A stretch of DNA of 64,000 nt from an uncultured Bacteroidia bacterium (GTDB lineage: Bacteria; Bacteroidota; Bacteroidia; Bacteroidales; UBA932): positions 1 through 64,000 of the forward strand of contig CACWOH010000005.1 of assembly GCA_902762435.1 (NCBI GenBank), written 5' to 3'. Each line of letters starts with the position of its first letter. Within the stretch, counting starts at the first letter, position 1. Shown one piece after another: positions 36,856-46,131 of this stretch. The notes under the pieces are model-generated. The model ran no database searches, was not told where the DNA came from, and saw only the letters and a list, made by a program, of their open reading frames with translations. The position numbers and the translations under genes are program-made.

Positions 36856-39800
36856 TTTTTATTTCGATGATGGTTTGGTTTTCATTTTCGGGGCCGGCCT
36901 GGGGCGCCTGCTCTTCCTGGCGTTTCTTCTTGGGCGTGAAGAGCTTGCGGAAGAACTCGGAAACGGAGCGGTACTCCTTCTGGAAGCTCACGCCCACGCC
37001 GTTGCGCTGCGAGAAGTCCAGGTAGCTCGTGAATTCGTCGGCGGAGTGCGAGAAGATGTTGAAGCGGTACTGTCCTTCGGGATCCAGTTTCACCTGGATG
37101 TCGAGGTCGCCGGCGAAGTCGCCGCTGCCGCCGGCGGAATAACGCCGGTTGCCGAAGTTGCCGCCCACGATCACGCGGTTCTCGAACAGTTCGGTGGACA
37201 CGGCCACGTCGAAGAGGTTCTGGCCGCTGCCCAGTTCCTGGTAGCCGAAGCCGATGTCCAGGGGGATGTCGAGGCGCTGCAGGATGTTGTTGATCTGGCT
37301 GGACATCACCTCCATCACGTTGGATACGAGCAGGTTGGACTGGTTGAAGATGCCGGAGGTCTCATTGGGCAGGAAACTGCCGACGAGCAGCAGGGAGACG
37401 AACTGCTTCTGGATCTTGTCCGTGGTGTTGAGGGCGGACTCGACCTGGGAGCGGGTGCTGGGATCCAGGTCGGGTACCTCCACGGAGAGGTCCAGCTGCG
37501 GGGAGCGCAGGCGGTTGCTGACGCTGATGCCGCACTCGACCGGGCGCCGGGTGGAGCCGGACGTGCCCAGCAGGGCGTCGAGCGAGGTGCGCAGCCGGTA
37601 GGTGGCGTTCACGTCCAGCTGCGTGTTCATGATGTCGCCGCCGAACTTGACGGAGCTGCCGCGGTCGATGCTGAATTCCTTGGAAAGGATGCCCGGCAGG
37701 ACGAACTGGTAGCTTCCTTCGCTGATGTTGTAGTCGCCGTTGAGGTCGAACACGGCGCGGGACGGACGGATGTTCAGGTTGACGGCGCCCTGGCCGTTGA
37801 AGGCGGCGACGTTGCCCGCGGACTTGTCGATCTCGACGAAAGCGCGGACGCCCGGATGCACGGTCACGCGGCCGCGGATGCGGATGTCACCGGAGTCGGT
37901 TTTCTTGCCGTCCAGCGAGGCGAGCATCTCTTCGTAAGGATCCAGCTCGCGCGCCTGCTGGGTGAAGGTGAGCAGGTCGCTGGAGGAACTGGTGAGGCCG
38001 CCGGACAGCGGGATATGGATGTTGCCGTCGCCCACGGTACCGAGGTCGGCGTCGATGAGCAGGGTGTTGAAGGGACCGGACACGCGGGCGTTGCCGGATG
38101 CGCGCAGCAGACCGTAGAAAGGCCTTCCGGGCCGTTCCCGGGCGTCCACGACCTTGAGGTTGTCGAGCGAGAGGCGGCTGTCCAGCCGGAAGTCGCTCAG
38201 GTGCTGGAAACGGAGCGCGCCGGAGAGTTCTCCCGTACCGGAGGCGTCGTCCCGGATGCTCAGCGAGTCGAAGAAGCAGCCGTCTTCCGCGATGCGCAGC
38301 GGACCGCGGATGGTGTAGGCCACGCCGGTCATCGCCACGCGGAGCAGGGCGTCGTCCACGGTCAGGTTTTCGCTGGAAGGCGTCAGTTTGTCTGTCGGGC
38401 CCTTCAGGAAGAGGGTGCCGCTCAGGCCGCCGCCCATCTCGGTGAATACCTCGCTCAGGAACGGGGCGGCCACGCCGAGGGGCAGTTTGTCCAGATCCGC
38501 ACGGAGGTCCAGCCGCTTGTCGGCCGGGAAATAGGATCCGTTCGCCAGGATGGCGTTCCTGCCGTCGAGCTCGTCGCTGAGCAGCAGGCCGAGTTCCTTG
38601 CCTTCGTCGTTCCAGATACTGGAGATCTGGATGCTGCCGGCGTCGGCGCCGCCCAGCCGCAGGGTGTCGATGCGGAAGTCCATCAGCATGCCCTGGAGGG
38701 CGTCCGGCCCGCTGGTCACGAAAGCCTTGCCGTCCATCTTGCCCTCGAGGCCGAGGGGACTGGGCAGGAATTCATCCACCAGGGCGAGGTCGAAACGGTC
38801 CATCTGCAGGGTGAGGGTGTCGCTGCGGGAGGTGGACCAGCCGCCGTCCACGACGAGCCGCTGCGGGCCGTTGCTCAGCAGGAAGCGGTCCAGGTACAGG
38901 TCGCTGCCGTGCAGGACGATGTCCGATTCGCCGAGTTTCCAAGTGTCCTTGCCGGTCTCGATGAAAGAGTTCAGCGGGTGGGCCTTGACCACGAGCACGC
39001 CCTCGGCGTCGCGGTACAGCTGGCCGTTCAGGTAGATCTCGGCGTTGCCGCCTCCGCCGGAGAAGCTGTCGTAGTGCACGCCCAGGGCCAGTTCGTCGTT
39101 GTCGGCGCCGGCCGTGATGGCGGGACGCTTCATCGCGAAGGTGCCGGCGCGCAGTTCGGAACTCAGGACCGAGGCGAACAGGGCGTCGTTCTGGTTGTCG
39201 AAGCGGATCTCCACGTCCTTGAGGAAGTTCGCGCCCATCGCGATCCGGTCGGAGACGAGGTCGCCGGTGAGCACTCCGCCTTCGGACAGGTCCAGCGTGA
39301 GCCGGGAGTCCTCGGCCACATAGGCGCCCGGGGCGAGCATGGCGAGCAGTTCGCGCATGTCGCGGAAACTGAGGTCGAGCGAGTAGCGGCCGGGTTCGGC
39401 GGGTTCTTTTTCATCCGTATAGAGGGAGGGGAGTTCCCGGCGGGAACTGACCGTCTGGAGGTCTTCGATGAAGTCGCCCACGGGGCGGTTTCCGGTGAAG
39501 CGGGCGGCCAGGAAGGGGGCGTTCAGGTCGAAGATCTGGTCGCCCGACTCGGTGCTCGCCTTCAGCTCCAGGGGGCCCAGGTCGTGCGATCCCTCGCCGT
39601 CCAGCACGCGCAGGCCGTCCAGCTTGGCGTCGCCCACGAAGAAGTCGCCGTTGCGCACCAGGTCGGCGTGCACCTGGGTGGAGGCGCGGAAGATGTCGCT
39701 GCGGAGCTTGACCCCGAAGGAGGCGAGGTCGATGTCGCTGACAGTGCCGTCCACGCGGTAGCGCTGGCCGCCTTCGCGGGCCGTCAGGTCCAGCAGGGCC

Positions 39801-41371
39801 GTGAGGTCGAAGCGGGCCGACGGGTCGGCGCTGATCAGGCGGGCGTTGGCGGTTCCGTTCTGCAGGCTGCCCACGGCCCGGATGTTCCGGAAGTCCCGTC
39901 CGAGCATGTGCATCCGCGTGATGGTGAGCGAATCCAGCGAGGCGTCGGGCAGGCCGCTGCCGAGCTGGGCGCTGGCGTGGGTTTCCAGGGTCACGGGGCC
40001 GAGTGCGGCGATGCCGAGCATGGCGCCCAGGTCGAATTCCTCGAGCCCGAGCGAAAGGGAGGCTTCCAGCGGCCGGTTCTCGGCCACGAGGTTGCGCACG
40101 TCGCCGACGATGCGGGCGTTGCCGCTCGGCGAGAGCAGTTCGCCGTTCACGTCCAGCCGGTTGATGGGGCCTTTCGCCAGCAGGTTCAGCGTCAGGGGGA
40201 CACCGCGGGCGATGTTGCCGAAATCAAGTTTGGCGCCGGGGGAGAAGGCGTTTGCGATCTTGGTGATTCCTTCCGTCGTGGCCTTGAGTTCCTTCAGCTG
40301 GACGTCCAGCATCAGGTCCCCGATCTCGGGCAGGCCCACGCAGCTGCCGCTCAGGGTGGCGCTCACGCCGGAGTTCCGCTCGTTGAAGGCGAGACGGTCC
40401 ACGTTCAGGTCGTTTACGAAGCCGCGTACGGCGCCGCGCCGGATATCGAGCACGGTGGGGTTGCCGTCGAAGTCGCCGATGAAGTAGGCGAGTGTCTGCA
40501 TCGCCAGCTGCGAGCGCTGGAAGTCGCCTTCCAGGCGTACCTTGTTCACGAAGTCGCCCAGGTCGGAGGGGTCGTCGAAGCCCATCGAGAAGGTGCGGAG
40601 GTTCAGGTTGCTCCAGGAATCCAGCAGGTGGATGTCCTCGATGAGCGCCTTGCCCTGGCCCACTTCGGCGATGCCCGTCAGCTGTTTGAGTACGTATCCG
40701 GATTTCTCGGTGACCGAGCAGCGGTCCAGCCATCCGTACATCTTGCCGCCGGTGTACTTGAGTCCGTGGGCGGTGATGTCGGCCGTGAGGTCCAGGTCTT
40801 CGAAATTGAGGCCGAAGCCCTTGTAGAGCCCATTGTCCGGCATGAAGCTGTTCATCCGGAAACGGAAATTCTTCAGGCGCACCTTCTTGATGTCGAAGAT
40901 GTTGCCCAGGTTCGGCGGATTGTCGGTAGGCTTGAGGTGGAAGATGCGGGCGATGTTGCTGGTGTATTCCTCTCCGGGCTCGCTGGTGAGGTGGAAATAG
41001 CCGTCCTCGACCGTGACGCGGCCCAGGTGCAGGCCTTCCTTGCGCAGCAGGCCCTTCAGGGAGAAGGTGGCGGTGACCGTCTTGGCGCGGAACACCGTGT
41101 CGGCCGGTTCCCAGCCGCGCCCGTTCACTTCCGGGCCGAGGGGCTCGCTGTCCACCAGCTTGATGTTGCGGATCACCAGCACGCCGGAGGTCATCACCTT
41201 CAGTTCGTCGTACTGCACGCGGCCGTCCATGATGGCGGCCAGCTGGTTCAGGGCGATCTTCGACAGGCGGGTCTGCACATAGGGGGTCTGGATGGCCACG
41301 ATGGCGGCCATCAGCAGCACCGCCAGCAACCCGACGATGCGCCCTATGATATAACCGGTCTTCCTGTACAT
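36767..41371 (-). CDS. tamB: TamB-family translocation/assembly module protein
   Basis: A 1534-residue protein with one N-terminal membrane anchor (about residues 8-28, GRIVGLLAVLLMAAIVAI) and a long beta-helical periplasmic body. The C-terminal DUF490/TamB domain spans about 1100-1490 and includes PVECGISVSNRLRSPQLDLSVEVPDLDPST and GFGYQELGSGQNLFDVAVSTELFENRVIVGGNFGNR. Such proteins bridge inner and outer membranes in lipid or barrel-protein transport. The last ~28 codons lie over the start of the RsmI-like gene and read as an Arg/Pro/Ser-rich tail (DSPRRERSRRGASRRRP), probably a by-product of overprinting. It heads a four-gene minus-strand operon. Confidence 0.9.
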   Translation of the reverse strand: MYRKTGYIIGRIVGLLAVLLMAAIVAIQTPYVQTRLSKIALNQLAAIMDGRVQYDELKVMTSGVLVIRNIKLVDSEPLGPEVNGRGWEPADTVFRAKTVTATFSLKGLLRKEGLHLGRVTVEDGYFHLTSEPGEEYTSNIARIFHLKPTDNPPNLGNIFDIKKVRLKNFRFRMNSFMPDNGLYKGFGLNFEDLDLTADITAHGLKYTGGKMYGWLDRCSVTEKSGYVLKQLTGIAEVGQGKALIEDIHLLDSWSNLNLRTFSMGFDDPSDLGDFVNKVRLEGDFQRSQLAMQTLAYFIGDFDGNPTVLDIRRGAVRGFVNDLNVDRLAFNERNSGVSATLSGSCVGLPEIGDLMLDVQLKELKATTEGITKIANAFSPGAKLDFGNIARGVPLTLNLLAKGPINRLDVNGELLSPSGNARIVGDVRNLVAENRPLEASLSLGLEEFDLGAMLGIAALGPVTLETHASAQLGSGLPDASLDSLTITRMHMLGRDFRNIRAVGSLQNGTANARLISADPSARFDLTALLDLTAREGGQRYRVDGTVSDIDLASFGVKLRSDIFRASTQVHADLVRNGDFFVGDAKLDGLRVLDGEGSHDLGPLELKASTESGDQIFDLNAPFLAARFTGNRPVGDFIEDLQTVSSRRELPSLYTDEKEPAEPGRYSLDLSFRDMRELLAMLAPGAYVAEDSRLTLDLSEGGVLTGDLVSDRIAMGANFLKDVEIRFDNQNDALFASVLSSELRAGTFAMKRPAITAGADNDELALGVHYDSFSGGGGNAEIYLNGQLYRDAEGVLVVKAHPLNSFIETGKDTWKLGESDIVLHGSDLYLDRFLLSNGPQRLVVDGGWSTSRSDTLTLQMDRFDLALVDEFLPSPLGLEGKMDGKAFVTSGPDALQGMLMDFRIDTLRLGGADAGSIQISSIWNDEGKELGLLLSDELDGRNAILANGSYFPADKRLDLRADLDKLPLGVAAPFLSEVFTEMGGGLSGTLFLKGPTDKLTPSSENLTVDDALLRVAMTGVAYTIRGPLRIAEDGCFFDSLSIRDDASGTGELSGALRFQHLSDFRLDSRLSLDNLKVVDARERPGRPFYGLLRASGNARVSGPFNTLLIDADLGTVGDGNIHIPLSGGLTSSSSDLLTFTQQARELDPYEEMLASLDGKKTDSGDIRIRGRVTVHPGVRAFVEIDKSAGNVAAFNGQGAVNLNIRPSRAVFDLNGDYNISEGSYQFVLPGILSKEFSIDRGSSVKFGGDIMNTQLDVNATYRLRTSLDALLGTSGSTRRPVECGISVSNRLRSPQLDLSVEVPDLDPSTRSQVESALNTTDKIQKQFVSLLLVGSFLPNETSGIFNQSNLLVSNVMEVMSSQINNILQRLDIPLDIGFGYQELGSGQNLFDVAVSTELFENRVIVGGNFGNRRYSAGGSGDFAGDLDIQVKLDPEGQYRFNIFSHSADEFTSYLDFSQRNGVGVSFQKEYRSVSEFFRKLFTPKKKRQEEQAPQAGPENENQTIIEIKNDRLPRPTRPDSDSPRRERSRRGASRRRP

Positions 41372-41418
41372 GCCTGTGTGTCCGCTTGCGGGCGCGTGCC
41401 CGCACTGCTTGCAATCTA

Positions 41419-41426
41419 CAAATATA
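41419..41426 (-). promoter_or_regulatory. Promoter -7 box for the tamB operon
   Basis: TATATTTG on the minus strand, 47 nt before the tamB ATG. Confidence 0.55.
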
Positions 41427-41474
41427 CGAAACAGTTTTCATAATTCCACCCGGGAGCGCTTCGAGAATTATTGT

Positions 41475-41482
41475 TAACTTTG
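41475..41482 (+). promoter_or_regulatory. Promoter -7 box for tsaD
   Basis: TAACTTTG, 22 nt before the tsaD ATG. No clear -33 TTTG. Confidence 0.55.
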
Positions 41483-41504
41483 TGCCTGCATTGATTTTTG
41501 AAAG

Positions 41505-42527
41505 ATGGCGGACATCATCCTCGGCATAGAATCTTCCTGCGACGACACCTCGGCGGCCGTCATCCGCGACGGATGGCTCCTGTCCAACGTGATCGCCAGC
41601 CAGGACGTGCACCGCGCCTTCGGCGGCGTGGTCCCGGAACTGGCGTCGCGGGCCCACGAGCTCAATATCGTCCCGGTGGTCAGCGAAGCCCTCTCCCGGG
41701 CGGGCGTGAAGCCCTCCGACCTAACGGCCGTCGCCTTCACGCGCGGCCCCGGCCTGCTGGGTTCGCTCCTGGTGGGCACCTCCTTCGCCAAGGCGATGGG
41801 CCTTGCGCTGAACATCCCGATCCTGATGGTCAACCATCTCCAGGGCCACCTGCTGGCCGATTTCATCCGCCAGGAGGGCAAGCCGGTCCGGGAGCCGTCG
41901 TTCCCGTACCTTTGCCTGCTGGTCAGCGGCGGCAACTCGCAGATCGTCCGGGTGGACGACCCGCTGCATTTCGAGATCCTGGGCCAGACCATCGACGACG
42001 CCGTAGGGGAGGCCTTTGACAAGTGTTCCAAACTGATGGGCCTGGGCTATCCCGGCGGCCCCATCATCGACAAGCTGGCGCAGCAGGGCGATCCTGCCCG
42101 TTTCAAGTTCACCAAGCCCCACATCGAGGGGCTGGACTACAGTTTCAGCGGCGTCAAGACTTCGCTCCTCTATTTCGTGCGGGACGAAGTGGCGAAGGAT
42201 CCCGACTTCCTCGAGAAGAACAAGGAAGACCTCTGCGCCTCCTTCCAGAAGACCCTGATCGACATCCTGATGGACAAGCTGGTCAAGGCCTCGAAGCAGA
42301 CCGGCATCAAGGAAGTGACCATCGGCGGCGGCGTGTCCGCGAACAGCGGCCTGCGCGCCCGCATCGAGTCCGAAGGCCGCCGCCGCGGCTGGAACACCTA
42401 CCTGCCGGAATTCAAGTTCACGACCGACAACGCCGCGATGATCGCCATCGCCGGCTATTACCATTATCTGGCCGGAGAGCGTACCCCGCTGGATGTGGCT
42501 CCCGTATCGCGAATATCTGATTTCTAA
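41505..42527 (+). CDS. tsaD: tRNA N6-adenosine threonylcarbamoyltransferase
   Basis: A 340-residue ASKHA-fold enzyme that places threonylcarbamoyl on A37 of ANN-decoding tRNAs. It has ILGIESSCDDTSAAVI, GGVVPELASRAHELNI (His metal ligand), HLQGHLLA, LVSGGNSQIV and GGGVSANSGLRARI. Length and motifs are canonical. A flavoprotein gene follows after 6 nt. The related methylthiotransferase mtaB is encoded nearby on the opposite strand. Confidence 0.95.
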   Translation: MADIILGIESSCDDTSAAVIRDGWLLSNVIASQDVHRAFGGVVPELASRAHELNIVPVVSEALSRAGVKPSDLTAVAFTRGPGLLGSLLVGTSFAKAMGLALNIPILMVNHLQGHLLADFIRQEGKPVREPSFPYLCLLVSGGNSQIVRVDDPLHFEILGQTIDDAVGEAFDKCSKLMGLGYPGGPIIDKLAQQGDPARFKFTKPHIEGLDYSFSGVKTSLLYFVRDEVAKDPDFLEKNKEDLCASFQKTLIDILMDKLVKASKQTGIKEVTIGGGVSANSGLRARIESEGRRRGWNTYLPEFKFTTDNAAMIAIAGYYHYLAGERTPLDVAPVSRISDF

Positions 42528-42533
42528 TCGTTT

Positions 42534-44063
42534 ATGAAAGAGTTCGAGATCGCATGCCCGCTCACGCGCGAGCCGCGCCTGAAGGAGATCGAGGCGAAGG
42601 CCGGCGGGCTGAAGTGGGTGCTGAAGAAGCGCTCCATCGACGCCCGCAAGGAGCCGGTCTGGCGCTACCAGTACGAGGCCTACGGTCCCGGCGAAGAATA
42701 CGTGCCGTACGAGCTTCCGGAGTATCTGGACGTGCACGGCGCCGAGCCCGTCGTGGTCGTGGGCGCCGGCCCGGCCGGGATGTTCGCCGCACTCAAGCTG
42801 CTGACCCTCGGCCTGAAGCCCGTGATCCTGGAGCGCGGCAAGAACGTGCACGAACGGAAGTTCGACATGGCGAAGCTCTCGCGTGACGGCATCGTGGATC
42901 CGGATTCGAACTACTGCTATGGCGAGGGCGGCGCCGGGGCCTTCTCCGACGGCAAACTCTATACGCGTTCCTCCAAGCGGGGGGACCTCCGCGAGGTCCT
43001 GTACCAGCTGGTCAAGTTCGGCGCGTCGAAGGACATCCTCATCGACGCCCATCCGCATATCGGCTCCGACAAACTCCCCGTCATCGTCGAAAGCATCCGC
43101 AACTTCATCGTCTCCCACGGCGGCGAGTATCACTTTAACGCAAAGGTGGTCGCCATCGCCGGCGAAGCGGAGACGGCAGCAGCCCCGGCGATGGTGGTCC
43201 GGACGGCGGATGGAAAGGAGTTCCGCGCGCGGCGGGTGATCCTGGCGACGGGCCACTCGGCGCGGGACGTCTATGAGATGCTGGATGCGATGGGCGGAGC
43301 GCTGGAAGCCAAGGGCTTCGCGATGGGCGTCCGCGTGGAGCATCCGCAGGAGAAGATCAACTGGTGCCAGTACCACGGACAGTGGAAACCGGGCATCCCC
43401 GCGGCGGAGTACGCCTTCGTCGAACAGGTGGACGGCCGCGGCGTCTTCTCCTTCTGCATGTGCCCCGGCGGCATCCTGGTGCCCTCCTCGACGGAAGAGC
43501 GGACCGTCGTTCTGAACGGCATGTCCAACTCCGGCCGAAGCGGCAAGTTCGCCAATGCCGGCGTGGTGGTCCAGATCGAGCCGGAAGACGTGCCCGGCGA
43601 GGGCCCCTTCAAGCTGATGGACTTCCAGCACAAGGTGGAGCGCGACATGTTCGACTACGCCCAATCGCAGGGGGCCGCGAACCCGATGACGGCCCCGGCG
43701 CAGCGGATGGAAGACTTCTGTCTCGGCAAACTGTCCAAGTCGATGCCGCCCACCAGCTACCATCCCGGCGTGGTAAGCGCCCCGCTGCACGAACTGCTGC
43801 CGCCCATCGTGGCGCAGCGCCTGCAGAAGGCCTTCCCGCGCGTGAAGATGCGCAACTACTATACGAACGCCGCGCTGCTGCTCGGCGTGGAATCCCGCAC
43901 CTCATCGCCGGTGCGCATCCCCCGCGACCCGGAAACGCTGGAATACGTCTCCCTGCCGGGCATCTACCCCTGCGGCGAAGGCGCCGGCTACTCCGGCGGC
44001 ATCGTGTCCAGCGCCATCGACGGCATCAACGTCGCCGCCGCCCTGGCCGCCTCCCTGAAATAG
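42534..44063 (+). CDS. Uncharacterised FAD-dependent oxidoreductase (COG2509-like)
   Basis: A 509-residue flavoprotein. A ~70-residue N-terminal domain precedes the dinucleotide-binding motif VVVVGAGPAGMFAALKL. Next comes the conserved YGEGGAGAFSDGKLYTRSSKRG, typical of this family of unknown dehydrogenases. A C-terminal GEGAGYSGGIVSSAIDGINVA closes the FAD site. The substrate is unknown. It follows tsaD by 6 nt. Confidence 0.88.
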   Translation: MKEFEIACPLTREPRLKEIEAKAGGLKWVLKKRSIDARKEPVWRYQYEAYGPGEEYVPYELPEYLDVHGAEPVVVVGAGPAGMFAALKLLTLGLKPVILERGKNVHERKFDMAKLSRDGIVDPDSNYCYGEGGAGAFSDGKLYTRSSKRGDLREVLYQLVKFGASKDILIDAHPHIGSDKLPVIVESIRNFIVSHGGEYHFNAKVVAIAGEAETAAAPAMVVRTADGKEFRARRVILATGHSARDVYEMLDAMGGALEAKGFAMGVRVEHPQEKINWCQYHGQWKPGIPAAEYAFVEQVDGRGVFSFCMCPGGILVPSSTEERTVVLNGMSNSGRSGKFANAGVVVQIEPEDVPGEGPFKLMDFQHKVERDMFDYAQSQGAANPMTAPAQRMEDFCLGKLSKSMPPTSYHPGVVSAPLHELLPPIVAQRLQKAFPRVKMRNYYTNAALLLGVESRTSSPVRIPRDPETLEYVSLPGIYPCGEGAGYSGGIVSSAIDGINVAAALAASLK

Positions 44064-44088
44064 TCCGTTCCTTTCATATCCCATCCTC

Positions 44089-46116
44089 ATGCGCAACAGA
44101 CCCTCATTCCTGACGGCCGCGGCGGTGTTCCTGCTGCTCGCACTTCCTTCCCACGCACGGGAAGTCATCTCCCTGAACGATTCCTGGCGCTTCACGCCCG
44201 CCCGCGTAGCCGGGATGAACCGCTGGGGCGGCGCGAACCCGAACGCCGGCGAGCCGGTCAGCCTGCCCCATACCTGGAATGCAGCCGACTTTATGAGCAA
44301 CGAAGGCTACCGCCGGGGCTACGGCACCTATGCCCGCCAGCTCGAGATTCCGGAAGACTACCGCGGCAAGCGCGTGTTCCTCCGCTTCGAAGGGGCGGGA
44401 TCCCTGGCGACGGTCCTGGTGAACAACCAGCTGGTGGGCGAGCACCGGGGGCCGTACAACGCGTTCGTCTTCGAGATTACCGACTATCTGCGCCCGGGCG
44501 CCGCCAACAGCCTGACGGTCATCTGCAACAACGAGCCGCAGTTCGACATTGCTCCCCAGAGCGGCGACTTCAACCTGTACGGGGGCCTGTACCGGGACGT
44601 CTGGATGGAGGTGACCGGCCCCGAATGCATCTCCCCGCTGTATTTCGGCTCCTGCGGGGTGCTGATCCACCAGAACCTGGTGAATGAGCGGCGGGCGGAG
44701 CTGAGCGCCGAGGTGCACGTGTCTTCCACGGGCGATTTCCGGGGCTGTGAGGTGGCTTTCTGGCTGGAGGATGCCTCCGGCCGCGAGGTCGCCGGGAAGA
44801 AATCCACGCTGGTGAACAACGGTATCGCCACCTGCTTCGTCGGTCTGGACCGCCCGCACCTTTGGAACGGAAAGGAGGACCCGTATCTGTACAAGGCCGT
44901 CACGGTGCTCAAGAAGGACGGGGTGGAGGTGGACCGCGTGGAGGAACAGATCGGCCTGCGCTACTTCTGGGTCGATGCCGAAAAAGGTTTCTTCCTGAAC
45001 GGCAGGCACTTGAAACTCCAGGGCGTCTGCCGGCACCAGGACTGGGCCGGCATCGCTTCCGCCCTGACGAAGGAGAACCACCTGGCCGACTTCGACCTGT
45101 TCGACGAGATCGGCGCCAATGCGCTGCGCCTGGCCCATTACCCGCAGGCGAAATTCATGTTCCAGGAGGCGGACCGCCGGGGTTATGTGGTCTGGGAGGA
45201 GATCCCCTTCGTGAGCGGGTACGTCGCTTCCCAAGCGTTCGAAGACAACCTCCGGCTCCAGCTCCGGGAGATGATCCTCCAGAACTACAATCATCCCTCC
45301 ATCTGCTTCTGGGGCCTTCAGAATGAGGTCCACGCCGACATCGCCGCCATCATCGGCGACCTGAACGACATCGCGCACGGCCTGGATCCCGGACGGATGA
45401 CCGTCAACGCTACGGACCAGGAACTGCCGTTCATCCACACTTCGGACGGAGTGGCCTGGAACAAGTATTACGGCTGGTATTACGACACCGTGGGCGATTT
45501 CGGGAAGTTCCTGGACGATTTCCACGCGCAGTATCCCGACGACCGGCTGGGCATCAGCGAGTATGGCGGAGGCGGCAGCGTGCTGCATCACGTTTCCAAA
45601 TATGGACCCGCGGACGAAAAGGACGTCCGTGCCAGTTCCCGCAACCGTTTCCATCCGGAAGAGAAGCAGACCTATCTCCATTATCACGACTGGAAGGCCA
45701 TCGCCGAGCGCGACTTCGTGTGGGGATCCTTCGTATGGAACATGTTCGATTTCGCCTCCTCGATGCGGAAGGAGGGGGACACCGACAACCAGAACGACAA
45801 GGGTCTGGTGACCCACGACCGCAAGACGCGTAAGGACGCGTTCTATTTCTACAAGGCCAACTGGAACAAGTCGGAGCCGACGATGCACCTCTGTTCCAAG
45901 AACTTCACCGAGCGCGAGGAGCCGGTCACCGACATCGTGGCGTTCTCCACGGCTCCTTCCGTGAAACTGTATATCAACGGAAAACTGGCTGGAACGGCCA
46001 GGACCGACGCCTATGCGACGGTCCGCTGGGAAGATGTCCGCCTCTCTCCCGGCGAGAACACCGTCACGGTTCGATCTGCCGCCGGAGCCGACTCCGCCGT
46101 CTGGACAGTAAAATAA
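44089..46116 (+). CDS. Secreted glycoside hydrolase family 2 enzyme (beta-galactosidase-like)
   Basis: A 675-residue protein with a signal peptide ending near SHAREV. It has the GH2 order: sugar-binding jelly roll (about 20-190, SLPHTWNAADF, GAGSLATVLVNNQLVGEH), immunoglobulin-like domain (to ~300), TIM barrel (about 300-590), and a C-terminal beta domain. The acid/base is E413 in GLQNEVHAD and the likely nucleophile is E491 in GISEYGGGG. It should act in the periplasm on plant or host oligosaccharides. No SusC/SusD genes are nearby, so it is not in an obvious polysaccharide-utilisation locus. Confidence 0.9.
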   Translation: MRNRPSFLTAAAVFLLLALPSHAREVISLNDSWRFTPARVAGMNRWGGANPNAGEPVSLPHTWNAADFMSNEGYRRGYGTYARQLEIPEDYRGKRVFLRFEGAGSLATVLVNNQLVGEHRGPYNAFVFEITDYLRPGAANSLTVICNNEPQFDIAPQSGDFNLYGGLYRDVWMEVTGPECISPLYFGSCGVLIHQNLVNERRAELSAEVHVSSTGDFRGCEVAFWLEDASGREVAGKKSTLVNNGIATCFVGLDRPHLWNGKEDPYLYKAVTVLKKDGVEVDRVEEQIGLRYFWVDAEKGFFLNGRHLKLQGVCRHQDWAGIASALTKENHLADFDLFDEIGANALRLAHYPQAKFMFQEADRRGYVVWEEIPFVSGYVASQAFEDNLRLQLREMILQNYNHPSICFWGLQNEVHADIAAIIGDLNDIAHGLDPGRMTVNATDQELPFIHTSDGVAWNKYYGWYYDTVGDFGKFLDDFHAQYPDDRLGISEYGGGGSVLHHVSKYGPADEKDVRASSRNRFHPEEKQTYLHYHDWKAIAERDFVWGSFVWNMFDFASSMRKEGDTDNQNDKGLVTHDRKTRKDAFYFYKANWNKSEPTMHLCSKNFTEREEPVTDIVAFSTAPSVKLYINGKLAGTARTDAYATVRWEDVRLSPGENTVTVRSAAGADSAVWTVK

Positions 46117-46131
46117 TCGGGTTTTGGAAGG

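Noticed and set aside
36722-41443. 1573-codon plus-strand frame opposite tamB
   Set aside because: Antisense shadow of a GC-rich gene; its composition (Gly, Val, Gln, Asp, His) is typical of such shadows, and the opposite strand has clear TamB features.
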